Counted from the stretch's first letter, positions 1-9,146 are shown. The stretch is DNA of 64,000 bases from Alkalibacillus salilacus (GCF_030812915.1 NZ_JAUSTQ010000001.1:1-64000); one strand, 5' to 3'. Translations and numbers: made by a program. The notes: generated by a model not told the origin, from the sequence alone.

Positions 1-411
1 AAACGAAATATCATCGTCAAAATGCCTAAAGAAGGCAAAAAAGAAGCCATTAAGTTATTGAAACAAATATTTGATGCCTCGTCGCAGAAGGAAGCGCGAC
101 AACTTAAAGATCAGTTTCTCGATGACTATGGTGATCAACCATCATTCCAGAAGGCTTGTGAGGTTTTAGATGAAGGATTTGAAGATGCAATTCAATATCT
201 AGGCGATGCCATCCCTGAAAACTTTAAAACACATGTTAGAAGTACAAACTCATTAGAACGCTTAAACCAAGAAGTTCGAAGACGAGAAAAAATCATTCGT
301 ATTTTTCCGAATACACAATCAGCCTTCCGTCTGGTTGGGGCAACATTAATGGCGTATGAAGAAATCATCAAACATAATCCTAAAAAATTTAGGATCTGGG
401 AAAACAAATGA
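1..411 (+). CDS. IS256-family transposase, C-terminal part (cut by window edge)
   Basis: The reading frame is open from the first base of the window, so this is the 3' end of a longer gene. The visible part has the C-terminal pattern of mutator-type IS256 transposases: a segment with a late catalytic-domain feel (THVRSTNSLERLNQEVRRR), then IRIFPN and a terminal LVGATLMAYEE helix. IS256 enzymes act on the element's ends through a DDE active site; the two Asp lie upstream and are not visible, so integrity cannot be judged. A perfect hairpin follows the stop codon. Family assignment is firm; whether the element is active is unknown. Confidence 0.85.
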   Translation, partial: KRNIIVKMPKEGKKEAIKLLKQIFDASSQKEARQLKDQFLDDYGDQPSFQKACEVLDEGFEDAIQYLGDAIPENFKTHVRSTNSLERLNQEVRRREKIIRIFPNTQSAFRLVGATLMAYEEIIKHNPKKFRIWENK

Positions 412-416
412 AATGA

Positions 417-465
417 CGCGATGAGGTGGGGATGGCTCGTCCCTCGCCATCCCCACCTCATCGCG
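417..465. repeat. Perfect 20-bp inverted repeat (hairpin) after the transposase
   Basis: CGCGATGAGGTGGGGATGGC at 417-436 is matched by its exact reverse complement at 446-465, with a 9-nt loop. There is no T-run on either side, so it is not a typical intrinsic terminator. It starts 5 bases after the transposase stop codon. It could belong to the IS end or be a host repeat. Confidence 0.85.
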
Positions 466-550
466 ATAACACATAAATAATCAATGACAAGAGTTGAATT
501 TCATTGCCATGTATTTTACACATAATTATGGACTTGACTGAGTTTTGAGT

Positions 551-690
551 GCTTTCCATCGAGTTGTGAGGCTTTTCTATCGCGAATTTGAGTTTATCAT
601 CGAGTAGCTTTGAGTTTCCATCGAGTCTGGGTCGTTTTCCATCGAGTTGATGCAACTTTCCATCGAGTTGACCTCATTTTCCATCGAGTT
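551..690. repeat. 21-nt periodic array A (core ATCGAG, 7 units)
   Basis: Seven copies of a unit with consensus TTTCCATCGAGTT followed by variable bases. The ATCGAG core (ATCGCG in unit 2) starts at 558, 579, 599, 620, 641, 662 and 683, so spacing is 21, 20, 21, 21, 21 and 21 nt. A T-tract precedes each core. Core-flanking bases vary freely. The array lies between the convergent transposase fragment and argS, next to the argS terminator. In one minus-strand frame it would encode LDGK-type heptapeptides, but no ribosome binding site supports translation. Confidence 0.9.
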
Positions 691-697
691 CAAAGTG

Positions 698-730
698 AAA
701 CCCGGTGAGCGCGAAAGGCTCACCGGGTTT
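698..730 (-). terminator. argS terminator
   Basis: A 13-bp perfect stem (AAACCCGGTGAGC and its complement) with a 7-nt loop sits directly downstream of the argS stop codon. On the minus strand it is followed by a short T-rich stretch. Confidence 0.8.
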
Positions 731-732
731 TA

Positions 733-2400
733 TTACATTTTTTCAGGTGCGTGAACACCGATTAAGTTAAGGGCATCTTCAATGACAACACGCGTTGCTT
801 GCATGAGGGCAATCCGTGCTTGGGTTAATTCCATATTGTCTGTATCGATTACTTTTTCCGCATTGTAAAAGCTGTGTAGATCAGATGCTAAGTCAAAGAC
901 ATATTGTGGAATGCGGTGTGGCATTTTTCTTGTTGCTGCCTCAGAAATTACTTGCGGATAGTCACCTAATCGCTTGAGTAAGTCAACTTCTTTCTCAGCT
1001 GTTAACAGCGATAGATCAGGTGTCGCATCAATATCCACGTCTTTTTCTTCAGCCTGACGTAACATACTACAAATACGGGCGTGAGCGTATTGGACATAAT
1101 AGACTGGGTTATCATTCGACTCTGAACGTGCCAAATCCATGTCAAAATCGAGATGAGCATCGTTAGAACGCATGATGAAGAAATAACGGGTCGCATCAAC
1201 GCCTACTTCATCAATCAATTCTTTCATCATCACGGCTTTCCCTGTCCGCTTACTCATCTTCACTTTTTCTCCGTTTTCGAATAAATTCACCATTTGCGTG
1301 ATTTTAATATCGAGTAAATCTTCGTAACCTAGTGCTTGAATCGCCGCTTTCATCCGAGTTACGTAACCGTGGTGGTCAGCACCCCAAATATTGATCACCT
1401 GATCAAAGCCACGGCTGATTTTATCCTGGTGGTAAGCAATATCTGGTGTAAGATACGTGTAATTACCGTCGTTCTTAACTAATACACGATCTTTGTCATC
1501 GCCAAAGTCAGTTGAACGGAACCAGACGGCACCTTCTGATTCATAGACGTAACCACGCTCACGAAGAGCATCGACGGCGCCTGTCACACGATTTTCATCA
1601 TATAATGACCGTTCCGAGAACCAAGTATCAAACGGAACACGAAATGCTTCTAGGTCTTGTTTGATTTGTTCAAGTAAATGATTAAGCCCGTGTTCACGGA
1701 AAGCTGCTAGACGTTCAGATTCTTGCATCTCTAAAAATTGACGTCCATACTCTTCTGCTAACTGATTCGCTAAATCAATTATATCTTGACCACGGTAACT
1801 ATTCTCAGGCATTTCCTTATCTTCACCAAAAGCTTGAGCATAGCGAACATCGATCGATAAGGCTAATTGATCAATCTGATTACCCGCATCGTTAATATAG
1901 TACTCGCGTTCAACTTCATAACCAGCTTTCGTCATAACATTAGCTAAAGTATCACCGTAAGCAGCACCACGTGCATGACCTAAGTGAAGCGTGCCAGTTG
2001 GATTCGCTGATACAAACTCAATCTGCACCTGTTCGCCGCCACCATCATTCGTCTCTCCGTAATGCTTGCCTTGTTCAAAGATGGTCGAAACCACATCTGT
2101 TAAATAAGACGTATCCATAAAGAAATTAATAAATCCAGGGCCAGCAATCTCAATCGACTTAATGGACGCTTCTTCTTGATTTACTTGTTTTACGATCTCT
2201 TCGGCAATAGCACGTGGTGGTTTCTTTGCGATTCGTGCTAGTTGCATCGCCATATTCGTCGCATAATCACCGTGATTTTTGTCCTTAGGTGTTTCTAAAA
2301 TAACTTCTGGCAGCTCGTCTTGATTAGCTAAATTAGCAGCTAATACGGCTTGTTCGATCGCTTGTTTTAACTGTTGTTCAACCTGTTCTACTACGTTCAA
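733..2400 (-). CDS. argS: Arginyl-tRNA synthetase
   Basis: Charges tRNA-Arg with arginine in the cytoplasm. The class I signatures are present: HLGH (variant HIGH) inside [16 protein letters not shown] and [10 protein letters not shown] for KMSKS. The C-terminal anticodon-binding domain includes [13 protein letters not shown] place the start at TTG 2400 because MNVVEQ aligns with known ArgS N-termini and GAGGAGG lies 9 nt upstream; the ATG at 2409 touches that Shine-Dalgarno directly. It follows ywiB with a 1-nt gap, the same pair as in Bacillus subtilis, and ends at a strong terminator. Confidence 0.96.
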   Translation of the reverse strand: MNVVEQVEQQLKQAIEQAVLAANLANQDELPEVILETPKDKNHGDYATNMAMQLARIAKKPPRAIAEEIVKQVNQEEASIKSIEIAGPGFINFFMDTSYLTDVVSTIFEQGKHYGETNDGGGEQVQIEFVSANPTGTLHLGHARGAAYGDTLANVMTKAGYEVEREYYINDAGNQIDQLALSIDVRYAQAFGEDKEMPENSYRGQDIIDLANQLAEEYGRQFLEMQESERLAAFREHGLNHLLEQIKQDLEAFRVPFDTWFSERSLYDENRVTGAVDALRERGYVYESEGAVWFRSTDFGDDKDRVLVKNDGNYTYLTPDIAYHQDKISRGFDQVINIWGADHHGYVTRMKAAIQALGYEDLLDIKITQMVNLFENGEKVKMSKRTGKAVMMKELIDEVGVDATRYFFIMRSNDAHLDFDMDLARSESNDNPVYYVQYAHARICSMLRQAEEKDVDIDATPDLSLLTAEKEVDLLKRLGDYPQVISEAATRKMPHRIPQYVFDLASDLHSFYNAEKVIDTDNMELTQARIALMQATRVVIEDALNLIGVHAPEKM

Positions 2401-2401
2401 C

Positions 2402-2842
2402 TCAAGCATCCTCCTCTGCGAAACTCAATTCGAGTACGTGTTCACGTGGCTCATCATCGTTTAAAGCAACATGATAATTCAAATAAATTTTCCCGGATCG
2501 ATTTTCTGATCCTTTTATATATTCCATTCGGTTCGTCGTCGTTTCCATTCGAAAATGGCCGTATGGATGACGGTACACCGTTTCTGTACTTGATCCGATT
2601 CGAAACACTTGATGCATTTTAATAGCACCTTCGCGTTTTAATGTAATTTTATCATCAGTAATAATCATCGACGTTTTAACTGTTCCAGCGCCATCCATAT
2701 CCTCATTATATTTAAGTAAATGGACACCACCGCGCTGAACGTATGATCCTTTTTCTTCACGTTGGATCCATTCATCGACTCCATTCGGGTCTTTAATTTC
2801 TGTATCGACCGTAATATCTACGGTTAAAGCTTGATTTGTCAC
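2402..2842 (-). CDS. ywiB: YwiB family protein (DUF1934)
   Basis: A 146-residue cytoplasmic protein of the DUF1934/YwiB family, a small beta-barrel-like family of unknown role that sits in front of argS in many Bacilli. No signal peptide or membrane segment is visible. The start is GTG at 2842 with GAAGG about 10 nt upstream. The stop codon is 1 nt from the argS start, so translational coupling is likely. Family assignment rests on sequence pattern and synteny; no function can be stated. Confidence 0.85.
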   Translation of the reverse strand: MTNQALTVDITVDTEIKDPNGVDEWIQREEKGSYVQRGGVHLLKYNEDMDGAGTVKTSMIITDDKITLKREGAIKMHQVFRIGSSTETVYRHPYGHFRMETTTNRMEYIKGSENRSGKIYLNYHVALNDDEPREHVLELSFAEEDA

Positions 2843-2988
2843 GCTATTTCAACCTTCTTTCACTTACAATCATAACACTTCCAAGCATATATTATAACGA
2901 ATTTTATCACAAAAGAGAAGTAAAGATTCATCACACGTTTAACCACGCTTTTAAACGCCCATACTAAACGTTGAAGGGGTGTGGTGTG

Positions 2989-4938
2989 ATGGTTAAATGG
3001 ATCAAACGTTTAATGCTCTTTTTTATTATAAGTGGTTCTTTTGCTATTGGTTGTATTAGCACGGTTCTGATATGGCTTTGGCTTCAAGGGGCACCGGCTA
3101 TTCAATTAGATGAAAATACCGTCATTTATAGTGATGATGAGGCTATTTTAGCTGAGCAACATGGACTTAAAAGCCGTTATGCCGTTGATTTAGAAGCTAT
3201 TTCACCCCATGTAACAGAAGCCGTAATCGCTGCAGAAGACCAGCAATTCTATAATCACCTAGGATTTAATCCTAAACGTATTGCAGGGGCTGCTTATCAA
3301 AATATATTATCAGGTGATCGAAGCCAAGGGGCGAGCACCATTACCCAACAATTAGCACGAAATTTATTTCTAACTCATGATAAAACATGGCACCGAAAAA
3401 TTGAGGAGTTATTAATTGCGATTCGCTTAGAAATGTTTTGGGACAAAGACGAAATTTTAACGAGTTACTTAAATACGATTTATTTCGGTCATGGTCAGTA
3501 TGGGATTGAAGCGGCCAGTCAATATTATTTTGATAAATCAGCAAGTGATTTATCCGTGACTGAAGGGGCGTTATTAGCAGCCATTCCGAAAGGCCCATCG
3601 CTTTATTCTCCTATTGATCATAAAGAACGGGCAATGGAACGACAAGAGTGGATTTTAAGGCAAATGAAAGATAGTGAGTTTATTGATGACAATCAATTAG
3701 CCCAGGCATTAGATGAGCCTGTTCGATTAACACGACCTGTAACGAATGAGTCTGAGCAAGGGCGATATGCAGTGGATTATGCGATTCAACAAGCGGCATC
3801 TACGTTAGATATCACACCAGAGCAACTCACAACATCGGGTTATAAAGTTTATACGACGGTACAAGAACGGGCTCAAACTCAATTAGAAGAAACGACTGAA
3901 CAGCAATTACCAGATGAAGAGAATTATCAGATTGGTGCGATGACACTCGATCATGAAACAGGCGCTATTGTCGCCATGCAAGGCGGGCGTGATTTCGACC
4001 AATCGACTTATAACCGATCAATACAAGCTGAGAGAATGACGGGGTCAACGTTTAAAGCATTTCTATATTACGCTTCTTTAGTTTATGGCTTCACGCCCTC
4101 AACGACTCTCGAAAGTACTGAAACAAGTTTTGCTTTAAATAATGATGAAGATTATCAACCATCAAATGTGAGTGATGTTTATGCTGACAGACCCGTTACA
4201 TTATCCCAAGCTCTAGCCGTTTCGGATAATATCTATGCCGTCAAAACGAATCAATTTATTGAGCCGGATAATTTAGCAGAAGCAGCTTCATTATTTGGTA
4301 TTGAATCAGATGCAGATCCTGGTCTGGCAATGGCGTTAGGGACTGAATCGGCATCCGTTTATGAGATGGCGCGCGCTTATAGTTTATTAGCTAATCAAGG
4401 GAAAAAGGTTGAACCTTATATTATTGAGAAAATTGAAGATCCTAACGGTGAAGTCGTTTATGAACACGAAGCGCCTGAAGAAGAAACGGTGTTAGATGAA
4501 CGTTACGCTTTTGTATTAACCCATTTGTTAACGGGCATGTTTGATAATCGCTTAAGTGGTTACTTATCTGTAACTGGGTCACCGATTAGCCATCAACTTA
4601 ATCAAGCTTATGCTGGGAAATCAGGTACGACAGACGTTGACGCATGGATGATCGGGTACAGCCCTCACTATACGACTGCGATCTGGACAGGCTATGACGA
4701 TAATCAACCACTTGAAACACGTTCGGAAACACAAGCGGCGAAACAGATTTGGGGCCAATACATGAACCAACTCCATGCGGAATTGCCCGCTGATCCATTT
4801 TCAGTGCCAAACGGTGTTGTCGGTGTTGAGGTCGACCCCGTGACAGGAAAACTGGCAACTGATGCGTGTGCAGAACGCTCTAGATTGACCTATTATATCG
4901 AAGGAACCGAACCCACCACCTATTGCGAAGCGCATTAA
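2989..4938 (+). CDS. pbpG: Class A penicillin-binding protein (transglycosylase/transpeptidase)
   Basis: Bifunctional peptidoglycan synthase anchored by one N-terminal membrane segment. The glycosyltransferase domain shows EDQQFYNHLGF and QGASTITQQLARN. The penicillin-binding domain shows the SxxK serine in MTGSTFKAF, an SDN motif in AVSDNIYAV and KSGTT. ATG 2989 is preferred over the in-frame TTG at 2971 because GAAGGGGTG is well spaced before it. Its place between ywiB-argS and ywhD matches B. subtilis pbpG (ywhE, PBP2d), a sporulation-associated enzyme there; that role is inferred here. The speE-speB genes found next to it in B. subtilis are absent. Confidence 0.92.
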   Translation: MVKWIKRLMLFFIISGSFAIGCISTVLIWLWLQGAPAIQLDENTVIYSDDEAILAEQHGLKSRYAVDLEAISPHVTEAVIAAEDQQFYNHLGFNPKRIAGAAYQNILSGDRSQGASTITQQLARNLFLTHDKTWHRKIEELLIAIRLEMFWDKDEILTSYLNTIYFGHGQYGIEAASQYYFDKSASDLSVTEGALLAAIPKGPSLYSPIDHKERAMERQEWILRQMKDSEFIDDNQLAQALDEPVRLTRPVTNESEQGRYAVDYAIQQAASTLDITPEQLTTSGYKVYTTVQERAQTQLEETTEQQLPDEENYQIGAMTLDHETGAIVAMQGGRDFDQSTYNRSIQAERMTGSTFKAFLYYASLVYGFTPSTTLESTETSFALNNDEDYQPSNVSDVYADRPVTLSQALAVSDNIYAVKTNQFIEPDNLAEAASLFGIESDADPGLAMALGTESASVYEMARAYSLLANQGKKVEPYIIEKIEDPNGEVVYEHEAPEEETVLDERYAFVLTHLLTGMFDNRLSGYLSVTGSPISHQLNQAYAGKSGTTDVDAWMIGYSPHYTTAIWTGYDDNQPLETRSETQAAKQIWGQYMNQLHAELPADPFSVPNGVVGVEVDPVTGKLATDACAERSRLTYYIEGTEPTTYCEAH

Positions 4939-5000
4939 GTTTTGAAATAACTTGCTGAAGTTATGAGATAATTTGGGCGATTAATTAAATAAATGAGGTG

Positions 5001-5036
5001 AGTTTTGAAATAAATTAAAGAATTTATTTCAAAACT
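5001..5036. repeat. AT-rich perfect inverted repeat
   Basis: AGTTTTGAAATAAATT and its exact complement flank AAAG, in the gap between convergent pbpG and ywhD. It is too AT-rich for a strong terminator. A shorter inverted repeat with the same TTTGAAATAA arm occurs at 51103-51132. Confidence 0.7.
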
Positions 5037-5050
5037 TGAGCTTATATATA

Positions 5051-5089
5051 AAAAATAGGTTAGCCGGAAAATCCGACTAACCTATTTTT
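5051..5089. terminator. Bidirectional terminator between pbpG and ywhD
   Basis: AAAAATAGGTTAG pairs with CTAACCTATTTTT, extended by a 4-bp inner stem after one mismatch. A-run on the left and T-run on the right allow use in both directions. Confidence 0.85.
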
Positions 5090-5188
5090 TGTCCTAATAA
5101 ACATGTCTTTGCCCATGTTTAATTCTATTTTACAAGGAAATGACGTTTTGCACAATCATGAGATTGATTGTTCATAAATCATTCAAAA

Positions 5189-5710
5189 TTAAGCAAGCAC
5201 TTCTTTCAATTCATCTGAAGCTAATTCCCAATATTGTTCATTGAAATCTTTAAGGAAATCACGCAACAATGCTTTTGAATGATCATCCATGTGTTCTAAA
5301 ATGATTCGACCTTTAAGCGATTTATCCATTCGATTGACGTGTTCTGCTAAGATTTTATATCCACGGCGTGCTTCGCGGTCTACTTCTAAAAAGCAAGCCG
5401 CTACCCCATGATAATACGGTCCTACTTCACTTTGTTCAACAGTTACCCATACGATCCAATAAGGTTTGCCATTCGGGACTTCTTCCTTATCCGCCACAAA
5501 TTTAATCCGTTTTTCGACTTCACTACGGGCATGCATCGCACCCATATCGACGAATACACGGTCTTCGTTCGGGTCAACAATGACAGGTGACATGTTTTCT
5601 AAACTGAATGCACCGCCACCGCCACTATAGCCTGGGTGACCATCTATCGGATCGTCTTTCATAATCGTAAATTGATTCGTTTTCTTCTGATTATTCTGTT
5701 CATCAGTCAT
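5189..5710 (-). CDS. ywhD: YwhD family protein
   Basis: A 173-residue soluble protein matching the Bacillus YwhD family. Visible features are a polar N-terminus, the segment HPGYSGGGGAFSLENMSPV and a conserved charged C-terminal half (RIKFVADKEEVPNGKPYWIVWV). Start ATG 5710 is chosen because GAGGAGGTG precedes it; an in-frame extension upstream has no ribosome site. The family has no established function that I can state. It is convergent with pbpG, as in B. subtilis. Confidence 0.88.
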   Translation of the reverse strand: MTDEQNNQKKTNQFTIMKDDPIDGHPGYSGGGGAFSLENMSPVIVDPNEDRVFVDMGAMHARSEVEKRIKFVADKEEVPNGKPYWIVWVTVEQSEVGPYYHGVAACFLEVDREARRGYKILAEHVNRMDKSLKGRIILEHMDDHSKALLRDFLKDFNEQYWELASDELKEVLA

Positions 5711-5776
5711 GCGTTGCACCTCCTCACATGTTTCACTTCCATTTTGCCACATTCACACTTTTATTAAAAGGAAGGG

Positions 5777-6193
5777 CTATGCGAATAGGTTCCCAATCCA
5801 ACTAAACAAGCTGCCAAACCAGCTCCAAAATCCGCCGTCGTCCTGATCGACATCAAAATTCGAATCTAAATAATCGAGCACTTCATCTGTATAAGGAAGT
5901 TCCTTTACGGAGTCTCGGTTAAAGAAGTGCCATAACTCATCAGCGGCTTCCTGGTCAATTTGATTTGTTAGCATCTCACGTTCATCTTCGTCATCTGTAA
6001 AAACAGCGTCAAATGTGTATGATAAATAAGGCATTTCAATTTTGTCATATTCATCTTGCACTGGATACCATTCATTCCCCACCGCGATGCGATATTGCTC
6101 CACTCTATCTGCTTCACCGTCTGCTTGTACGAACAGCGGGACAAAAAAAGTCGTTATCAGCGCGACTATTAAAGTGATTTTTACTTTATTCAT
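5777..6193 (-). CDS. Small secreted protein of unknown function
   Basis: 138 residues with an N-terminal signal peptide (basic MNKVK, hydrophobic core, likely cleavage after FVQA). The mature part is acidic and ends in an aromatic, Gly-rich stretch (GGFWSWFGSLFSWIGNLFA) that could be amphipathic and membrane-seeking. No family recognised. ATG 6193 follows AAGGGG at good spacing; the in-frame GTG 3 bases upstream fits less well. Expressed alone or with ywhD, 66 bp away. Confidence 0.75.
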   Translation of the reverse strand: MNKVKITLIVALITTFFVPLFVQADGEADRVEQYRIAVGNEWYPVQDEYDKIEMPYLSYTFDAVFTDDEDEREMLTNQIDQEAADELWHFFNRDSVKELPYTDEVLDYLDSNFDVDQDDGGFWSWFGSLFSWIGNLFA

Positions 6194-6277
6194 CACTAAT
6201 CCCCTTCACTTATTAATCTTCTTATATCATATAGCAAAATCGTTCCATATGAAAAGTGTTTTAATTTACACTTTATG

Positions 6278-6451
6278 AATGTCCGTTGTTGATATTGTGA
6301 TTCGCTTTCGGTGGACGCTTTCCGTGGGGCACGGCTCGAGCCTCCTCGGCCTAAAAGCGTGGCCTGTGGGGTCTCGAGACACGTGCTGTTCCCACTGGAG
6401 CCGCCACCTTCGCTTCTCACAATTCAACAACTCAATGCTAAATCATTCAAA
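6278..6451. repeat. Dispersed inverted-repeat element, copy 1
   Basis: About 174 bp, nearly identical to 35592-35764. Ends form an imperfect inverted repeat (GTTGTTGATATTGTGA and TCACAATTCAACAAC). Inside, GGTGGACGC near the left pairs with GCCGCCACC near the right, and CTCGAG occurs twice, giving a long folded structure. No transposase gene. It fills most of the gap 6194-6539. Similar GC-rich intergenic repeats are common in Bacillaceae. Confidence 0.88.
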
Positions 6452-6509
6452 TACTAACAAAACCTAATTTAATTACAAGACCAAACAGACACCTTAAAAC
6501 CATAGAAAA

Positions 6510-6533
6510 AGCTCCCACATTCTTGTGAGAGCT
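6510..6533 (-). terminator. ywdK terminator
   Basis: A 10-bp stem with one mismatch (AGCTCTCACA with TGTGGGAGCT on the minus strand) followed by TTTTTC. Confidence 0.8.
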
Positions 6534-6539
6534 AATCAG

Positions 6540-6911
6540 TTAAACGACGATTTTAGTGACAGCATAAGCCACGATCGCCCAACCAACTAAAAAGGCTAAG
6601 CCTCCAATAGGCGTAATCATGCCGAATACTTTCAGGCCTGATAGCGAATAAATATACAAGCTACCAGAAAAGATTAAAATACCGACAATGAAAAACCACC
6701 CAGCGGTTTGGAACATGGCAACATCTGCCCTCAATGCTAAAATCGCCGCGACAAAGATTGCCGTGGTATGGAACATCTGATACTGCACAGCTTTTTCCCA
6801 TGTGTCCATCATTTTCGCACTCAAACGACTTTCAAGACCATGCGCCCCAAATGCCCCTAAGGCAACGGTAATAAAACCACTAATGGCGCCGATTATTAAT
6901 AATAATTTCAT
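6540..6911 (-). CDS. ywdK: DUF423 membrane protein YwdK
   Basis: A 123-residue integral membrane protein with four predicted hydrophobic segments. It carries the family hallmark GAFGAHGLE near residue 20 and W-K-A-V-Q-Y-Q-M-F-H-T in the second segment, both typical of DUF423/YwdK. Function unknown; the family is widespread. Start ATG 6911 follows AAGGAGCG. It is 14 bp downstream of ywdI, the same order as in B. subtilis, so co-transcription is likely. Confidence 0.92.
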   Translation of the reverse strand: MKLLLIIGAISGFITVALGAFGAHGLESRLSAKMMDTWEKAVQYQMFHTTAIFVAAILALRADVAMFQTAGWFFIVGILIFSGSLYIYSLSGLKVFGMITPIGGLAFLVGWAIVAYAVTKIVV

Positions 6912-6925
6912 CTGTTAACGCTCCT

Positions 6926-7240
6926 TTAGAAATCAAAAATTGATTCACCGTTCGCATCACTTTCATGCCATGTCGGTTTCGACGACTTAGACGGTTGTTC
7001 AATTCCCATCATTTTAGCTTCTAATGGCGAAATATCAGATGTTTCGCTAGATGATTGTTTTATCTCGGATTGAACAAAAGACTTGGTCTGTTCCTCCTTC
7101 GCCTCATCAGCTAGCACCACATCTGCTAACGACCGAATTGCATACATTTTAGCACGTAAATCAGCTTCATTAGAAGAAGCATCAACAGATTGTAATTCAA
7201 TTTTCATTTTTTCAATTATTTGTTGATAAGACACTGACAT
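6926..7240 (-). CDS. ywdI: YwdI family protein (DUF5327)
   Basis: A 104-residue soluble protein. The N-terminal 45 residues (SYQQIIEKMKIELQ...KMYAIRSLADVVL) match the YwdI pattern; the rest is Ser/Lys-rich and probably disordered, ending in GESIFDF. I prefer ATG 7240 because the frame upstream consists of a GTG start with no clear ribosome site, but GTG 7252 cannot be excluded. Function unknown. Linked to ywdK. Confidence 0.8.
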   Translation of the reverse strand: MSVSYQQIIEKMKIELQSVDASSNEADLRAKMYAIRSLADVVLADEAKEEQTKSFVQSEIKQSSSETSDISPLEAKMMGIEQPSKSSKPTWHESDANGESIFDF

Positions 7241-7272
7241 TATGATCACCACAAACTATTATAGCATAATCT

Positions 7273-8628
7273 CTAAATGCCTAATAGAGACGTGATCATA
7301 ATAATTAATAACACAATCGGAGCAATAAAACGAATAATCGCTAACCAAATGACCTGCAAAATCGGTGTTTCAATTTCACTAAATTGAACAGCCTTCTCGC
7401 GCGTTAAATACCAACCGACAAAAACGGCCATTAATAAGCCTCCAAGTGGCAAGATAACGTTCGCCGTAATATTGTCCATCATATCGAGAATATTGTTGCC
7501 ATTTACTTGAATATGACTCCAAATGCCAAATCCAAGCGAAGCCGTAATACCTAAAACGAAAATAATCGAACCAGCAATGAATGTCGCTGCTTTTCGAGTG
7601 AAACCAAGTGTTCGGTGAATGTAAGCAACAGGTAATTCGAGTAATGACAAGGCAGATGAAAGAGCCGCCATCGTCAATAACACAAAGAAGACTATCCCAA
7701 TGACACCACCTGCTGGCATGCTTTCGAAAATGCTCGGTAAGATAATAAACACTAATGGTGGACCTGATTGTGGTTCAACACCAAAGCTAAATACAGCCGT
7801 GAACACCATAATACCTGCAATCACAGCAAACAATGTATCTAATAAGCCGACACCAACTGTGGCAGCTGGTAATTTATCTTTATCTTTCAAGTAACTGCTA
7901 TACGTCAACATGCCACAAATCCCGATACTTAATGAGAAAAAGGCTTGCCCTAATGCCATTAAATAAACATTGGGATCACCAAACTTAGACCAATCGGGTG
8001 AAAATAGAAAAGCTAATCCTTCACTTGCGCCATCTAGCGTCAGCCCATATCCAGCCATAAAAATCATGAGTAATGCTAAAGCAGGCATTAACACATTATT
8101 AGCTTTCTCAATACCTGAACCAATACCACGCATCACAATAACAATCGTCACAATTAAAAATAATGCTTGCCAGAATAGCGGAGCGATCGGATTTGAAATC
8201 CAAGCATCAAAAGCTGCACCAAAACCGCCATCCGGTTCAGTCCAAAAACTACCTGTAATATATTGATATAAATAAAATAAAGACCAACCTGATACAACAC
8301 TATAGAAACTTAAAATTAGAATGCCGCCAATAACACCCATAATGCCCGTTAAATGCCATTTAGTATTAGGGGCTAATTTTTTAAATGAACCGACGGCGTC
8401 CATTTTACCAGCTTTTCCAATGCTGAATTCTGTTAGTAATAATGGAATCCCGATTAACAGTACAAAAGCAAGATATATAAGTAAAAACGTTGCACCGCCA
8501 CTTTCGCCTGCAACATAAGAAAAGCGCCAAATATTACCTAACCCTACTGCTGATCCCATAGCTGCAAGCATGAAACCAAATCGTGATTTCCATTGATCAT
8601 GGCCAATGCCACTTTGCTGACTCATCAT
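7273..8628 (-). CDS. Sodium-dependent transporter, neurotransmitter:sodium symporter (NSS) family
   Basis: 451 residues with about eleven membrane segments and the LeuT-fold opening signature GFMLAAMGSAVGLGNIWRFSY, which includes the sodium-site residues of TM1. Further NSS features are the GGATFLLIYL stretch and the unwound TM6 region FFSLSIGICGM. NSS proteins import amino acids or similar solutes with Na+. The substrate cannot be read from sequence. ATG 8628 is chosen because AGGAGT lies 6 nt upstream; the GTG at 8634 is within the spacer. Closest in type to B. subtilis YhdH/YocR. Confidence 0.92.
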   Translation of the reverse strand: MMSQQSGIGHDQWKSRFGFMLAAMGSAVGLGNIWRFSYVAGESGGATFLLIYLAFVLLIGIPLLLTEFSIGKAGKMDAVGSFKKLAPNTKWHLTGIMGVIGGILILSFYSVVSGWSLFYLYQYITGSFWTEPDGGFGAAFDAWISNPIAPLFWQALFLIVTIVIVMRGIGSGIEKANNVLMPALALLMIFMAGYGLTLDGASEGLAFLFSPDWSKFGDPNVYLMALGQAFFSLSIGICGMLTYSSYLKDKDKLPAATVGVGLLDTLFAVIAGIMVFTAVFSFGVEPQSGPPLVFIILPSIFESMPAGGVIGIVFFVLLTMAALSSALSLLELPVAYIHRTLGFTRKAATFIAGSIIFVLGITASLGFGIWSHIQVNGNNILDMMDNITANVILPLGGLLMAVFVGWYLTREKAVQFSEIETPILQVIWLAIIRFIAPIVLLIIMITSLLGI

Positions 8629-8753
8629 GTTCACTCCTAATCCATCATTATATTTAGTTTATCATTCAGACAAAGAAATATGATTGTTCATTCTACCACC
8701 CCACCCCTTTTATGTGTCAATACTTTAAACCAATAAAATTATGCATTATAAAA

Positions 8754-8786
8754 ATACACTGCTTAATTGCCACAGGCGCAGTGTAT
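8754..8786 (-). terminator. Terminator of the small gene at 8805
   Basis: ATACACTGC pairs with GCAGTGTAT; on the minus strand it is followed by TTTTTATAAT. It supports transcription of the short gene just upstream. Confidence 0.75.
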
Positions 8787-8804
8787 CAGGGAGTTGTTTT
8801 ATGA

Positions 8805-8957
8805 CTAACTAATATTACTTTTTTTCTGTTGTTCACACATCCAATAGATTAAGTGCTTTTCTTTATCTTTTAAATGTCTACCTAATTCTGACTCGAATTG
8901 ACTCACCCAACGCTCGTATTGTTTATTAATCAATCCCCACAACCCCCTATATAACAT
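8805..8957 (-). CDS. Small protein of unknown function
   Basis: About 50 residues, rich in charged and aromatic residues (KQYERWVSQFESELGRHLKDKEKHLIYWM), no signal peptide or membrane segment. Probably helical. The start is uncertain: ATG 8957 has a weak ribosome site, GTG 8987 is also possible, and a TTG after AGGGGG would give a shorter protein. Its own terminator and the protein-like composition argue that it is real. No family recognised with confidence. Confidence 0.5.
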   Translation of the reverse strand: MLYRGLWGLINKQYERWVSQFESELGRHLKDKEKHLIYWMCEQQKKSNIS

Positions 8958-9117
8958 TCTCGTTATACTATGAAGAATACAAATCACATTATACTACAGT
9001 TATATTCACTGGTAAACAGTTTTTTGAAAATTAGCAATGTTATGTTCATATAGTAAACTTTATGATATCATCCAAATTGACAGGCAATTACTAATATTAA
9101 CTTTATGTTTTTGCATG

Positions 9118-9146
9118 TTGTTGCATAATCATGAATGTGTCATAAT
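9118..9146 (+). promoter_or_regulatory. Possible promoter of the yjiH-type gene
   Basis: TTGTTG and CATAAT with 17 bp between them, upstream of the ribosome site AAGGAGG. TTGCAT is repeated at 9111 and 9121 inside this stretch and may be an operator. Match to consensus is moderate. Confidence 0.35.

Noticed and set aside
551-690. CRISPR array (also 58107-58250)
   Set aside because: Conserved part is only 8-14 nt and the variable part 7-13 nt, far below CRISPR sizes; no cas genes and no leader.
2401-2409. ATG 2409 as the argS start
   Set aside because: It directly abuts the Shine-Dalgarno, and TTG 2400 gives the family N-terminus MNVVEQ at normal spacing.
6279-6467. Open frames inside the 174-bp repeat (also 35543-35743)
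   Set aside because: They result from the GC-rich palindrome; no ribosome site, and the two copies keep structure, not a protein frame.
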